From positions 51,893-115,892 of the forward strand of contig JAMNXP010000006.1 in the NCBI GenBank assembly GCA_023653095.1: DNA of 64,000 nucleotides, in the 5' to 3' direction. This DNA is from Bacteroidia bacterium. Its GTDB lineage: Bacteria > Bacteroidota > Bacteroidia > NS11-12g > UBA955. Below the pieces are notes generated by a model. That model was not told where the DNA came from. It saw only the letters and a program-made list of their open reading frames with translations, and searched no databases. Below, one piece after another: positions 9,433 to 17,822 of this stretch. Position 1 is the stretch's first letter. The number at the start of each line of letters is the position of its first letter. Position numbers and translations under genes: made by a program.

Positions 9433-10482
9433 TTAGATCCCCACAAACACAAAGTCAGTAGGTATGACACCAGATTCAAAGGTGTGTTTCAATTGAAAGC
9501 TGGAGTTGTAAATAAATATTTTTCCCGCACTCACATAATCACGAGCATCGCCCAGATAAAATTCTCCTGTTTGAGGATGAATACCAAAGGCGTATAGATT
9601 TTTCGCTCCGGAAACGCTAAATGCTTTTTGTGTTTGTATTACAGCGGAAGATTCGCTTAAAACGGCACAATGAACTTCATTTTGGCTCAAAAACCACAGA
9701 GTATCTTTACTACCCCCCAAAGAAATGCGCTGAATGGGCTTATTCATGCGATGAACGGTAAATGAAAGGTCTTGTTTAACTTGTATCAAGCTAGATTCAT
9801 TGCCCATTCTACATGCCACCCATAGTTGATTGAATTTATCAACTGCCATATAACTTGCACCACTGTCAATGGGCAGTAAACTTTGATTTCTATTCACAGG
9901 ATCTATGATCAGGATGTTGCCATCTAAATTGGCCGCAACCACTTTTTGATTCCACTCTGCTATATGTTCGGTCCAACCTGAAAATTCGCCGACTTTATTG
10001 GGCAAAACTGGATAAGCATGTTTCAAAGATAAATTAGTAGCGTCTAACTCTCTGACTTGATTCTTTTTCAAATCAGTAACAAACAATGAATTGATTGATG
10101 GTAAGTAACTCAAATACCTCGGAAAATTTGGAGTGATGTTTTTATTGGTTTCCACTAAGCTCTTAGGATCCAATTCTAAGACTCTTCCAGAATTGTTGAC
10201 AGCGAGCCACAGTCGACCGTTAGAGAACAATCCTGACTGTAATACATCTCCCAAGGGTTTGTTGTTTTGAGTTTCGTAGACGTTAGAAATCAGAATTTGA
10301 CTGTCGGGCAGCCAAACATCGAGTTGGGCGTTTTCCCATAGGAAGTTCCCCTCGCATAAAATCAGAACTTTGGCTAAAGGGATGTCTTTAGGCGTCGGTG
10401 CCGGTTTGGCATCGGGTGTGCAGGAAGTAAACAGGCTTCCTGACAGTAAAAACATCCCTAGAAAAACAGCCAAAAATCTCAT
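9433..10482 (-). CDS. BtuG-like surface lipoprotein, predicted beta-propeller
   Basis: 349 residues. A lipoprotein signal peptide ends LFTSC at about residue 20. The mature protein begins with a linker and then VLILCEGNFLWENAQLDVW, the start of propeller proteins of the DUF5074/BtuG type. Repeated blade-like strands follow (GRVLELDPKSL, NSLFVTDLKKNQVRELD, GNILIIDPVN, NQLWVACRMG). BtuG caps the BtuB receptor in gut Bacteroides and binds cobalamin extracellularly; that is known of the family. Here the inference rests on fold-like repeats and on position two genes downstream of a riboswitch-controlled TonB receptor. The upstream DUF4465 gene is 2 nt away. Confidence 0.75.
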   Translation of the reverse strand: MRFLAVFLGMFLLSGSLFTSCTPDAKPAPTPKDIPLAKVLILCEGNFLWENAQLDVWLPDSQILISNVYETQNNKPLGDVLQSGLFSNGRLWLAVNNSGRVLELDPKSLVETNKNITPNFPRYLSYLPSINSLFVTDLKKNQVRELDATNLSLKHAYPVLPNKVGEFSGWTEHIAEWNQKVVAANLDGNILIIDPVNRNQSLLPIDSGASYMAVDKFNQLWVACRMGNESSLIQVKQDLSFTVHRMNKPIQRISLGGSKDTLWFLSQNEVHCAVLSESSAVIQTQKAFSVSGAKNLYAFGIHPQTGEFYLGDARDYVSAGKIFIYNSSFQLKHTFESGVIPTDFVFVGI

Positions 10483-10484
10483 TT

Positions 10485-11486
10485 CTAGTTCTTAATGAAA
10501 GAGGAACGATAGATATTTCCTTGAATATCACAAAATTCAACCCAATACATTCCGGGGTTCAAATGTGCAACTTGAGATGTTCCATCCACAGTCAAATGGA
10601 ATGAATGGTTTCTTCCCAAGGCATCGATGCAAACGGTTTTAACTACATTAGTTGGTAAATTTTTAAAATTTATTTGATCAACCGCTGGATTGGGATAAGA
10701 TTGCAAGGAAATGGCCTTTAATTTCTTAACACTTGCAGGTCCAATCAATGTGATGTTATCAAGTGCAAAATAAGCGGGCGTATTCATTCCAAAATCACCA
10801 TTATCAGAACTCACCAATGAAAAAGTGATACTGTCAGTTTCGTTCTTCATATTTACGTTAATCCATTCATTGGCAATGTAGCTGTTGATTCCCAGTCGAA
10901 AATCGGCGAGGTAAATCATTTGTTTTTCTACGATTGAATCTTCACGGTAACCTTGAATAATCAGCACGAAAGTATCATTATCAGCAGAAGTGAATTTTTT
11001 ACCGATGTTATCACCTAGTTTCATGCTGTTGTAGGCGTAGGTGGTGTTTGCTACTTGAAAACTATAAATTGACTGACCCATCTTATTTAAGGCGCTTGTT
11101 AAATAGGCATTTTGTGTACCTATCGCATGCACCCTGCCGGTGTTGTTGTTGTCTATGTTGGGCTTTACTGCATAAAGGTGATTCATAAAATCTGAGGGTT
11201 CTTCTTTGGTGTAATCTTTGGCAGTAAGAATCCAATTATTCGCCCAATATCCGCCCCAAGCAGTGTCCCAACCCGTCTTAAGTTCCATTTGGAATAATCC
11301 TCCGATAGGTTCCATTACGATAGACTTTTTACCGTCTGATCCGTTCCAAACCTGACCAGAATCAAGTCCGTTTTGATAGAATTCTTCAAATCCCCAAGTG
11401 TACATGGTTGGAGTTTGAGCTTGAAGTGTGCTAGTTTGCGTAGAGAAGGCAAATGCGCAGATGGCGATTAATATATTTTTTTTCAT
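10485..11486 (-). CDS. DUF4465-type T9SS-sorted protein of the B12 locus
   Basis: 333 residues. Signal peptide to about residue 23 (MKKNILIAICAFAFSTQTST). The DUF4465-like domain covers about residues 26-250: QVWNGSD, GGYWANNWILT, HLYAV, FQVANTTYAYNSMKLGD, YLADFR and YFALDNI. The C-terminus (about 260-333, LQSYPNPAVDQINFKNLP onward) is a T9SS type A sorting domain, so the protein should reach the cell surface. DUF4465-like proteins recur in Bacteroidota B12 loci; from memory the BtuH surface cobalamin binders are of this type, so a B12-capturing role is inferred. A heptamer array lies directly before the start codon. Confidence 0.75.
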   Translation of the reverse strand: MKKNILIAICAFAFSTQTSTLQAQTPTMYTWGFEEFYQNGLDSGQVWNGSDGKKSIVMEPIGGLFQMELKTGWDTAWGGYWANNWILTAKDYTKEEPSDFMNHLYAVKPNIDNNNTGRVHAIGTQNAYLTSALNKMGQSIYSFQVANTTYAYNSMKLGDNIGKKFTSADNDTFVLIIQGYREDSIVEKQMIYLADFRLGINSYIANEWINVNMKNETDSITFSLVSSDNGDFGMNTPAYFALDNITLIGPASVKKLKAISLQSYPNPAVDQINFKNLPTNVVKTVCIDALGRNHSFHLTVDGTSQVAHLNPGMYWVEFCDIQGNIYRSSFIKN

Positions 11487-11489
11487 ATT

Positions 11490-11615
11490 GGTTATTGGTC
11501 TTTGGTCTTTGGTCTTTGGTCTTTGGTCTTTGGTCTTTGGTCTTTGGTCTTTGGTCTTTGGTCTTTGGTCTTTGGTCTTTGGTCTTTGGCTGGCGGCTGA
11601 TGGCAGATTGCTGAT
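11490..11615 (+). repeat. Heptamer array B: (GGTCTTT)x13 with degenerate edges
   Basis: One GGTTATT unit at 11490, thirteen perfect GGTCTTT units (11497-11587), then GGCTGGC, GGCTGAT, GGCAGAT and TGCTGAT in the same 7-nt register. It fills the gap between the TonB receptor stop (11627) and the DUF4465 start (11486), leaving only 3-11 nt at each edge. Any read-through from the riboswitch transcript must cross it. The pure part is open in all frames, so the ORFs called across it are artefacts. Confidence 0.97.
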
Positions 11616-11626
11616 ATCTGTTTTTT

Positions 11627-13492
11627 TTAAAGTTTATAGTTAAAATGAAATTGAATGGATGTACCAGGCATGGGTCTGCCAGGCATATTTTCGTAAACTG
11701 TATTGAGTAGATTTTGGGCATTCAAGATAAAACTCTGCTTTTTCAACGTGAATTTTACCTGCGCTCCGAGGAGTTGGTAAGACGGAATTACTTTTTCATT
11801 ATCGGTTTGAATGAATCTGTTGCCAGTGTGTGCAAGGTCTGCGGCGAAGTTCCAATTTTTAATTTTCATACCCAGTTGGATGTTTGCCATCAGGTCAGGG
11901 ATGAATATTTGTTGCAAAAAATCACTTCTTTCATAGGCTTGAACACGGGTTCTTACCCAATCGGTGCTCAAACGTGCAAACCATTTGATTGACTGATATT
12001 GCAAATGACTCTGAAAGCCGTAGTAACGGCCAAAATGATAATTTCGCGCAGCCCAAAGTCCCCCGGAAGGCATCCAAATGATGGGATTTTGAAGTTCTCG
12101 GTAAAATAGGGTAAGCTCCCAATTGAAATGCGACTTTCGGCTTGCAATTCCAGCTTCTGCTTCCCAACCAAGTTCATTCTTGAGGGTAGCATTGCCCGGT
12201 TGCGCCCAATAAAGATCGTTCAATGTAGCCCTTCTAAAACTAGAGTGAAGATCAGATTTAAAGACCCAATTGGTACGAATTTGCGTTTCTTGTCCAATTC
12301 CAGCCGATGGAATTTTCTCCTGCCATTCCCACCGAGCACTCGCTAGCCATTGGGTTTTATTGCGTTTTTGCCTGAGGGATATAAATTGAGCTGGAAGATT
12401 CCTAATTTGCGTTTTTTTGTAATATTGTGTGTTTCCTCGTTGTTGCTGGAAGTCAAATCCCATGAGAATTTGTGTTTTAGGATTGATGATAAAATAGGCT
12501 TCAGACATAGCGAATCTCAATTGCGCATGGCTGGTATCTGGAATTCCCGATTGGGTGAAAATGATTTGATCTTGACTAGCACCAAATTTCTGAATCCATG
12601 CAAATCGGCCTTTTTTATATTTGTACTCAACAACACCTCTTTTAGATACATCTTTCTGATTTCCTAGAGTGTTGAAACTCCCAGAAAGCATGCCCAATCC
12701 ACGGTTCATGCGGGCGTTCTCTAACACTAGTTTTGCTTGGCTGTATTTTGACAATTGAACCGTGGCTAAAATGCGAGAAATGTATTGTTGAAACTCAGAA
12801 TTAACGGCTTTTCTTTTCAGTTCAAAGTGTCGGTCGTAAAAAGAGAATGTATTCGGTTGATTCACCACCGATTGCGAAAATTGAACAGCGGCAAGTTTGC
12901 CAGAATAACCTAATGTTGCGCCATATTGATGGTTATTGAAACTGCCTATCGAGCCAGTGGCTTGAACGATTTTTCCCTTGTTAAAATTGGCGTCGTGGTT
13001 CATCAAAACCGTACCGCCAACGCTTCCGCTGCCGTACATGGCTGAGTTTCCACCGTCAATAAAGGTGAGTTCAGACAATCCGAAAGTGCTAAAATTGTTA
13101 AAATCGGTCATTCCCAACATGGGGTGATTGATGGGTAGTCCGTTCCAAAGCACTTGAGTTTGGGTAGCATCTGCACCTCTTTTGCTGATGGTTGCAGAGC
13201 CCGAAATACCGTACTGCTTGAAAAATGCACCAGATTGCAATAGATCTTGGGTCAAAACAGCTCCTTGTTCGGTGGGGGCAACCTCTTGCGAAAGTCGTCC
13301 AATTTGGGCAAAAGAAATTCTTCTGATGCTCACAAAAACGGTATCTGTTTTGGGGATATTCTCAGGTGGAAGAGTTTGACTACTTAGGGTAGAATCTTTG
13401 TCGATTTTACGCACAAGGTCTGTGTAAGCTGAAATAGGTTCAGCAGACAGCAAAAGAATGCACAGTGCGATATTATTAACTACCTTTCTCAT
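11627..13492 (-). CDS. TonB-dependent outer-membrane receptor, probable cobalamin receptor (BtuB-like)
   Basis: 621 residues, close to the size of E. coli BtuB. A signal peptide (MRKVVNNIALCILLLSAEPISA) precedes the plug domain (about 55-175), with GISGSATISKRGADATQTQVLWNGLPINHP and SELTFIDGGNSAMYGSGSVGGTV typical of TonB plugs. A beta-barrel follows to the C-terminus. A cobalamin riboswitch sits 30-40 nt before the start, and a BtuG-like lipoprotein follows in the locus, so B12 or a corrinoid is the likely substrate. No TonB box could be pinned down. The last residue is Leu rather than the more usual aromatic. Confidence 0.9.
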   Translation of the reverse strand: MRKVVNNIALCILLLSAEPISAYTDLVRKIDKDSTLSSQTLPPENIPKTDTVFVSIRRISFAQIGRLSQEVAPTEQGAVLTQDLLQSGAFFKQYGISGSATISKRGADATQTQVLWNGLPINHPMLGMTDFNNFSTFGLSELTFIDGGNSAMYGSGSVGGTVLMNHDANFNKGKIVQATGSIGSFNNHQYGATLGYSGKLAAVQFSQSVVNQPNTFSFYDRHFELKRKAVNSEFQQYISRILATVQLSKYSQAKLVLENARMNRGLGMLSGSFNTLGNQKDVSKRGVVEYKYKKGRFAWIQKFGASQDQIIFTQSGIPDTSHAQLRFAMSEAYFIINPKTQILMGFDFQQQRGNTQYYKKTQIRNLPAQFISLRQKRNKTQWLASARWEWQEKIPSAGIGQETQIRTNWVFKSDLHSSFRRATLNDLYWAQPGNATLKNELGWEAEAGIASRKSHFNWELTLFYRELQNPIIWMPSGGLWAARNYHFGRYYGFQSHLQYQSIKWFARLSTDWVRTRVQAYERSDFLQQIFIPDLMANIQLGMKIKNWNFAADLAHTGNRFIQTDNEKVIPSYQLLGAQVKFTLKKQSFILNAQNLLNTVYENMPGRPMPGTSIQFHFNYKL

Positions 13493-13525
13493 GCGCCTTT
13501 ATTCCCGAAAGCGGATTTTTGGTGA

Positions 13526-13712
13526 GTGCGGCAGGTCTTCTGACTTCCTCGAATGGGGCGCCTTCCCGTAATGAAACAGTGGCTCAGATGCCCTAAACAT
13601 GTGCCTATTGGCGTGAGGTTACAGCTGCGGGTACAGTCTCGGTTTTTCACCGATGTTCCCATTTTAATTCCACTTCCAAGCCTTTGGTTGTGGAAACCAG
13701 AACTCGTTGCAA
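13526..13712 (-). promoter_or_regulatory. Cobalamin (adenosylcobalamin-type) riboswitch
   Basis: On the minus strand the conserved blocks appear in order. A TTCCAC/GTGGAA stem is followed by GGGAA and CGGTGAAAAACCG, then CTGTACCCGCAGCTGTAA (core), GCCAATAGGC (hairpin), GAGCCACTG (B12 box), CGGGAAGG, and GTCAGAAGACCTGCC closing the outer stem. The receptor ATG follows within about 40 nt, which favours control of translation initiation by ligand-dependent masking, though the expression platform was not modelled. Expected behaviour: high B12 represses the receptor. Ends are approximate. Confidence 0.93.
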
Positions 13713-13818
13713 ATTTAACAGTATTTTGTTTGATATTCAATAGCCATCTTTTCCACACAATTAAACGAAGAATTACGCGGCTTATCGATTGATTCAACGA
13801 AGTTTATCTACATTACGG

Positions 13819-13826
13819 TACTTTTG
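13819..13826 (+). promoter_or_regulatory. -7 box candidate for the TolC-adaptor operon
   Basis: TACTTTTG fits TAnnTTTG exactly and lies 8-15 nt before the ATG at 13834. If used, the mRNA would start at or next to that ATG and be almost leaderless. The nearest upstream TTG (13789-13791) is 27 nt away, too far for the usual spacing, so support is partial. Confidence 0.4.
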
Positions 13827-13833
13827 CATGTTT

Positions 13834-15291
13834 ATGATTCGCCGCACCACTTTTTCCAGATTTCTTTTTTTCGGGGGATGTTTAATCGGTAGTGTTTTCT
13901 CAAACTCTCCATTGCATGCTCAAACTAAGTATCGCCTTTCTGAGTGCGTTCAAATCGCCCTAAAGAACAACCCAGATATTTTACTTTCGGCTGTGGGAAT
14001 GGCGAATGCCAAAATTGAAATGGAGCAGTCTTTGCTGAATTTAAGTCCAACAGTAAACGGATCGGTGGGACAATACTATCAAAGCGGACGTAGCATTGAC
14101 CGTTTTTCTAACCAATTTGTTCAAACTACGGTAGGGAATAGTTCGTTTCAGCTTCAAGGCAATTGGATAGTTTTTGCCGGCGGACAATTAAGAAATGCGG
14201 TTAAACAGACAAAATACAACTATCAAGCCAGCTCCTTAGACTTGGAACAAAGCAAGCGTAACATGGCTTTGAGCGTAAGTTTAGCCTATTTACAGGTGAT
14301 GCAAGCGCGAGAACAACTTAAAGCTGCCAAGCTGAATTCCGAGGCCCTTCAACAAGATTTGAAACGCACTGAAAAACTTCAAGCTTTGGGTGCTGCAAAT
14401 GAAGGCGTTGTTCTTGCCGCGCGTGCCCAATATTTCAATGCAAGATCGCAAGAAACTCAAGCCTCGAATCAATATAAAAACAGATTGTTAAATCTGAAAG
14501 GCCTTCTAGCCATCCCCTTTGAGCAATCTTTTGAAATTGCAGAAAACGATGTATCTCTTCCAAGTTTAACCTTAGGAGTGACATTGTCATCAGAATTCAT
14601 GGACAGCATATTGAGTAAAAGAGCTGATTATCAAAGCCTTTCATACCGAGCCAAAGCCGCAGAAATTGGGGTCAAAATTGCCAAAGGTGCTTACATGCCA
14701 TCATTATCTATGGGTGGAAGCCTGAGCACTATTTATTCCGATAACGCTAAACGTATAGCAGGATACACCATTACAGGATTTCAGCCCATTGGCATAGTTC
14801 AAGGATCTAATGAAATTGTGGAGGCGCCCACATTTAGCTACAACGCTCAAACCATTGAATTCAACAATCAAATCAAAGACAACTTTGGACAAGCGTTCGG
14901 GGCTACTTTATCGGTGCCCATTTTCGGACAATTGCAAAATCACAGCCAGGTTAAACGCGCTCAAGTTGCAGTTACTCAGTCTCAGTTGAATCAACTCAGA
15001 TTGAAACAAAGCATCATCAATGAAGTGACTTTGGCATTTCAAAACTTTGAAAATGCCAGTGCCCAATACGACGCCGCAGAACAAAACTACGAGATGCAAA
15101 AACGCAACTTAGAATTTGTACAAAAAAGAATGGACTTGGGGCAATCAACCATTTTTGAATTGCAGTTGGCAAAAAACAATGAAGTTTCGGCTTTTCAATC
15201 GTTCTTGAACGCCAAATACGAAGCAACCTTGCGGTATTTGATTATTGAAACCCTGTATTTAAATAATTTAGAGGCCCTCAATCAATTTTAA
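13834..15291 (+). CDS. TolC-family outer-membrane efflux protein
   Basis: About 485 residues. I place the start at the ATG at 13834, giving a clean signal peptide (MIRRTTFSRFLFFGGCLIG...LHA); a TTG at 13789 would add 15 residues. The mature protein shows the two internally repeated helical hairpins of TolC/OEP proteins: KYRLSECVQIALKNNPDILLS at the start and long coiled segments with AYLQVMQAREQLKAA and FQNFENASAQYDAAEQNYEMQ. It forms a trimeric outer-membrane channel with a periplasmic tunnel. The next gene, 6 nt downstream, is an adaptor protein, so the two form an export operon. No pump gene follows. Confidence 0.92.
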   Translation: MIRRTTFSRFLFFGGCLIGSVFSNSPLHAQTKYRLSECVQIALKNNPDILLSAVGMANAKIEMEQSLLNLSPTVNGSVGQYYQSGRSIDRFSNQFVQTTVGNSSFQLQGNWIVFAGGQLRNAVKQTKYNYQASSLDLEQSKRNMALSVSLAYLQVMQAREQLKAAKLNSEALQQDLKRTEKLQALGAANEGVVLAARAQYFNARSQETQASNQYKNRLLNLKGLLAIPFEQSFEIAENDVSLPSLTLGVTLSSEFMDSILSKRADYQSLSYRAKAAEIGVKIAKGAYMPSLSMGGSLSTIYSDNAKRIAGYTITGFQPIGIVQGSNEIVEAPTFSYNAQTIEFNNQIKDNFGQAFGATLSVPIFGQLQNHSQVKRAQVAVTQSQLNQLRLKQSIINEVTLAFQNFENASAQYDAAEQNYEMQKRNLEFVQKRMDLGQSTIFELQLAKNNEVSAFQSFLNAKYEATLRYLIIETLYLNNLEALNQF

Positions 15292-15297
15292 ACATCA

Positions 15298-16572
15298 ATG
15301 AAAAAGAAAAAAATATTGTGGATAGCCATTGCAGTTGTGGCTGTTATTGTTATCGCATCAGCCATTTTCAAGGGGGGTAAGGAAATCACGGAAGTTAGCA
15401 CTGAAAAAGTGTCCAAAAGAACCATCACAGAATTGGTGAGTGTAACAGGTAAAATTCAACCAGAACAAGAGGTAAAAATCAGTCCTGACGTATCGGGAGA
15501 AATCACCGAAATGTTGGTTCAAGAGGGAGATTCTGTGGTTAAGGGACAGTTATTACTGAGAATCAATCCTGAAATTTACGAGTCCACCCTAAGCCAATTG
15601 AAAGCCAATCTAGACAATTCTCGGGCAGCTTTGGCAGGAGCCGAAGCTCAAGAGTTGAGAGCAAAAACCGCACTAGAAACTTCTAAAATCACCTTTGATA
15701 GACAGAAAAAATTGTTTGAATCACAAGTGATCAGTGCTCAAGAGTGGGAAAATGCCCAACTTCAATTTGAACAAGCCAAAACCGAAGCGGTGGTGAGCTC
15801 TAAGAATAAATTGGCATCCAGTTTTAACGTTCGCAGTTTAGAAGCTCGCTTGGATGAGGGAAGAAAAACCCTAGGCAGAACCAGCATTTATGCACCGGCA
15901 TCGGGGATTGTAACTCAAATGAACAGTGAAAAAGGGGAACGTGTTGTGGGTACTGCCCAAATGGCCGGAACCGAAATTATGCGCATATCTAATTTAAGCA
16001 GCATGGAAGTGCAGGTAAACATCAATGAGAATGATATTGTACGTGTTCATTTGGGAGACAGCGCTGATATCAGAGTAGATGCTTACCCAGATAGAGTATT
16101 TAAAGGGGTGGTTTCAGAAATTGCCAATTCAGCGAAATTCAACACGGCTCAAAATGTGAGTGAACAAGTAACCAATTACACGGTTAAAATTCGTATTTCG
16201 AGAGCAAGTTATGCTGATTTAATTTCTAAAGGAATTAAATCTCCTTTGCTTCCTGGCATGACCGCATCTGCCGATATTAAAACCAATACCCGTTCACAAG
16301 TGGTTTCAGTGCCTATTTCGGCGTTGACTACTAGAAATCCTCAGTCGTTCAAAAACGGCAGCAGTCCAGTGACTGACTCAAAAACTTCTACTTGGGTGTT
16401 TAAATACGAAAACGGGAAGGCAAAAGCCGTTAAAATTGAAGTGGGCATTCAAGATATTGATTATTTTGAGGTTCTTTCGGGACTAAAAGACGGAGAAGAA
16501 ATCATTGTAGAGCCCAGCATGGCCATTGCTAAAACGTTGGTTGACGGAGATAAGGTAAAAATTTCTAAATAA
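15298..16572 (+). CDS. Periplasmic adaptor (HlyD/MacA-type membrane fusion protein)
   Basis: 424 residues. One N-terminal membrane anchor (about residues 5-22, ILWIAIAVVAVIVIASAIF) is followed by a lipoyl half-motif (VSVTGKIQPEQEVKISPDVSG), a coiled-coil hairpin (about 90-190), the second lipoyl half (IYAPASGIVTQMNSEKGERV), a beta-barrel and a membrane-proximal domain ending VDGDKVKISK. It should bridge an inner-membrane pump and the TolC protein encoded just upstream. MacA-like adaptors usually lie next to a MacB ABC permease, but here the next gene is an unrelated T9SS protein. Confidence 0.92.
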   Translation: MKKKKILWIAIAVVAVIVIASAIFKGGKEITEVSTEKVSKRTITELVSVTGKIQPEQEVKISPDVSGEITEMLVQEGDSVVKGQLLLRINPEIYESTLSQLKANLDNSRAALAGAEAQELRAKTALETSKITFDRQKKLFESQVISAQEWENAQLQFEQAKTEAVVSSKNKLASSFNVRSLEARLDEGRKTLGRTSIYAPASGIVTQMNSEKGERVVGTAQMAGTEIMRISNLSSMEVQVNINENDIVRVHLGDSADIRVDAYPDRVFKGVVSEIANSAKFNTAQNVSEQVTNYTVKIRISRASYADLISKGIKSPLLPGMTASADIKTNTRSQVVSVPISALTTRNPQSFKNGSSPVTDSKTSTWVFKYENGKAKAVKIEVGIQDIDYFEVLSGLKDGEEIIVEPSMAIAKTLVDGDKVKISK

Positions 16573-16637
16573 TCATCAAATAATTACCAAAACATCAATT
16601 TGTAGTTTTATGATTTTCAAGCATCGAAATTTGAAAG

Positions 16638-17741
16638 ATGCTTGGTAAAAAAAACACCTTGTTGGGGGTATATCTTTTTCTTATTGGAACTTTATTTTCA
16701 CAGAATTCGCGTCCTACTTTTACCGCCTCACAACGTAAAGTTTGCAGTTTACCTTCTCCAATTACGGAGAGTTCTGGCTTGGCATTGACAAAAAATGGTA
16801 CATTTTGGACGCACGGCGACGGAAAAAATCCAGCTCAATTGTATGAATTTGATTCGAGTGGATTTTTATTAAGAACCCTTAATTTATCTAATGGGACCAA
16901 CGTAGACTGGGAAGATTTAAGCATTGATCAACAAGGCAATTTGTTTTTGAGTGATGCGGGTAATAATGATTGTGACCGTACTGATTTGAAAATTTACATC
17001 ATTATGGACCCCTCAAAACACGATTCTACGGCGGTTCATGCTGAGTCTATTAATTTTACCTTTGAAGACCAAACGGTCATTCCTTCGCCCATTGGAAATA
17101 GAAATTTCGACATCGAAGGATTGGCTGTTTACAAAGACAGTTTAATGTTATTTACTAAAAATAGATCATCGCCATCATCTGGTTATACCAAGGTATATCG
17201 ATTGCCAAAGTATGCAGGCAACTTTAAAGCATTGCTTGTTGATAGTATTTTCGTTCAGACACACATTCAACTAGGGAGAATTACTGGGGCTGATTTTGAC
17301 GAAGATTTAGGACTTTTGGTTCTTCAGACATTACAACAATTACTGGTTTTCAGAAGTGAAAATGAGCACATCCAGTGGGATACTTTTAACTATTACAGAT
17401 TGCCCTATCACACTGATCAATACGAAGCGATTGAATGGAAAGATGCTTGGCATTTATGGGCGACAGATGAGGTACCTGGAAACCTTTATGAATTTACTTT
17501 AGTTGACAAGCCATTTCTTTATCCTTTAAAATCGGAAACTGTATTCCCAAATTCACAAGTTCAAATTTATCGTGATGCTGCTGGCACTATTCAGATTTAT
17601 ATCCCGACAGGGACATCAATTCAGATTTTTGATGTTTCAGGACGTCTTTGCGACGCTCTTCAAGATTTACCGCCAGGCATTTACACCGTATTGATTAGTT
17701 TTTCGGATGGATCTTCTCACGCCAAAAAAATTATTCTTTAA
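16638..17741 (+). CDS. T9SS-sorted protein of unknown function, possible beta-propeller
   Basis: 367 residues. A signal peptide (MLGKKNTLLGVYLFLIGTLFS) is followed by about 270 residues with propeller-like repeats: ESSGLALTKNGTFWTHGDG, DWEDLSIDQQGNLFLSDAGNN, FDIEGLAVYKDSLMLFTKN and RITGADFDEDLGLLVLQ. The last 75 residues resemble a T9SS type A sorting domain (VQIYRDAAGTIQIYIP, IQIFDVSGRLCD, LPPGIYTVLI). The protein is therefore predicted to be secreted to the surface or medium. No catalytic motif was recognised. It lies 65 nt after the adaptor gene, possibly separately transcribed. Confidence 0.7.
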   Translation: MLGKKNTLLGVYLFLIGTLFSQNSRPTFTASQRKVCSLPSPITESSGLALTKNGTFWTHGDGKNPAQLYEFDSSGFLLRTLNLSNGTNVDWEDLSIDQQGNLFLSDAGNNDCDRTDLKIYIIMDPSKHDSTAVHAESINFTFEDQTVIPSPIGNRNFDIEGLAVYKDSLMLFTKNRSSPSSGYTKVYRLPKYAGNFKALLVDSIFVQTHIQLGRITGADFDEDLGLLVLQTLQQLLVFRSENEHIQWDTFNYYRLPYHTDQYEAIEWKDAWHLWATDEVPGNLYEFTLVDKPFLYPLKSETVFPNSQVQIYRDAAGTIQIYIPTGTSIQIFDVSGRLCDALQDLPPGIYTVLISFSDGSSHAKKIIL

Positions 17742-17779
17742 CAAAGTACTTGCACAGATAGCGTATTTTGATTAATTTA

Positions 17780-17821
17780 TCGACAAATAATTGATAATAT
17801 TTTTATCAATTTTACTGTCGA
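17780..17821. promoter_or_regulatory. Nested 42-bp dyad immediately before the dnaE-type gene
   Basis: Two inverted repeats share one centre at about 17800. The outer arms are TCGACA (17780-17785) and TGTCGA (17816-17821); the inner arms are ATTGATAA (17790-17797) and TTATCAAT (17803-17810). The ATG of the polymerase gene follows at 17823. It could be an operator for a dimeric repressor (for example of DNA-damage control) or an mRNA hairpin covering the start. Which regulator binds is unknown. Confidence 0.6.
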
Positions 17822-17822
17822 T

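Noticed and set aside
11428-11721. ORFs on both strands across array B (LWSLVFG and KDQRPKT repeats)
   Set aside because: A 7-bp repeat without stop codons is open in every frame; the predicted proteins are pure repeat.
13489-13797. ORFs on both strands over the cobalamin riboswitch
   Set aside because: The region is fully explained by the conserved RNA elements and the predicted proteins look like no family.
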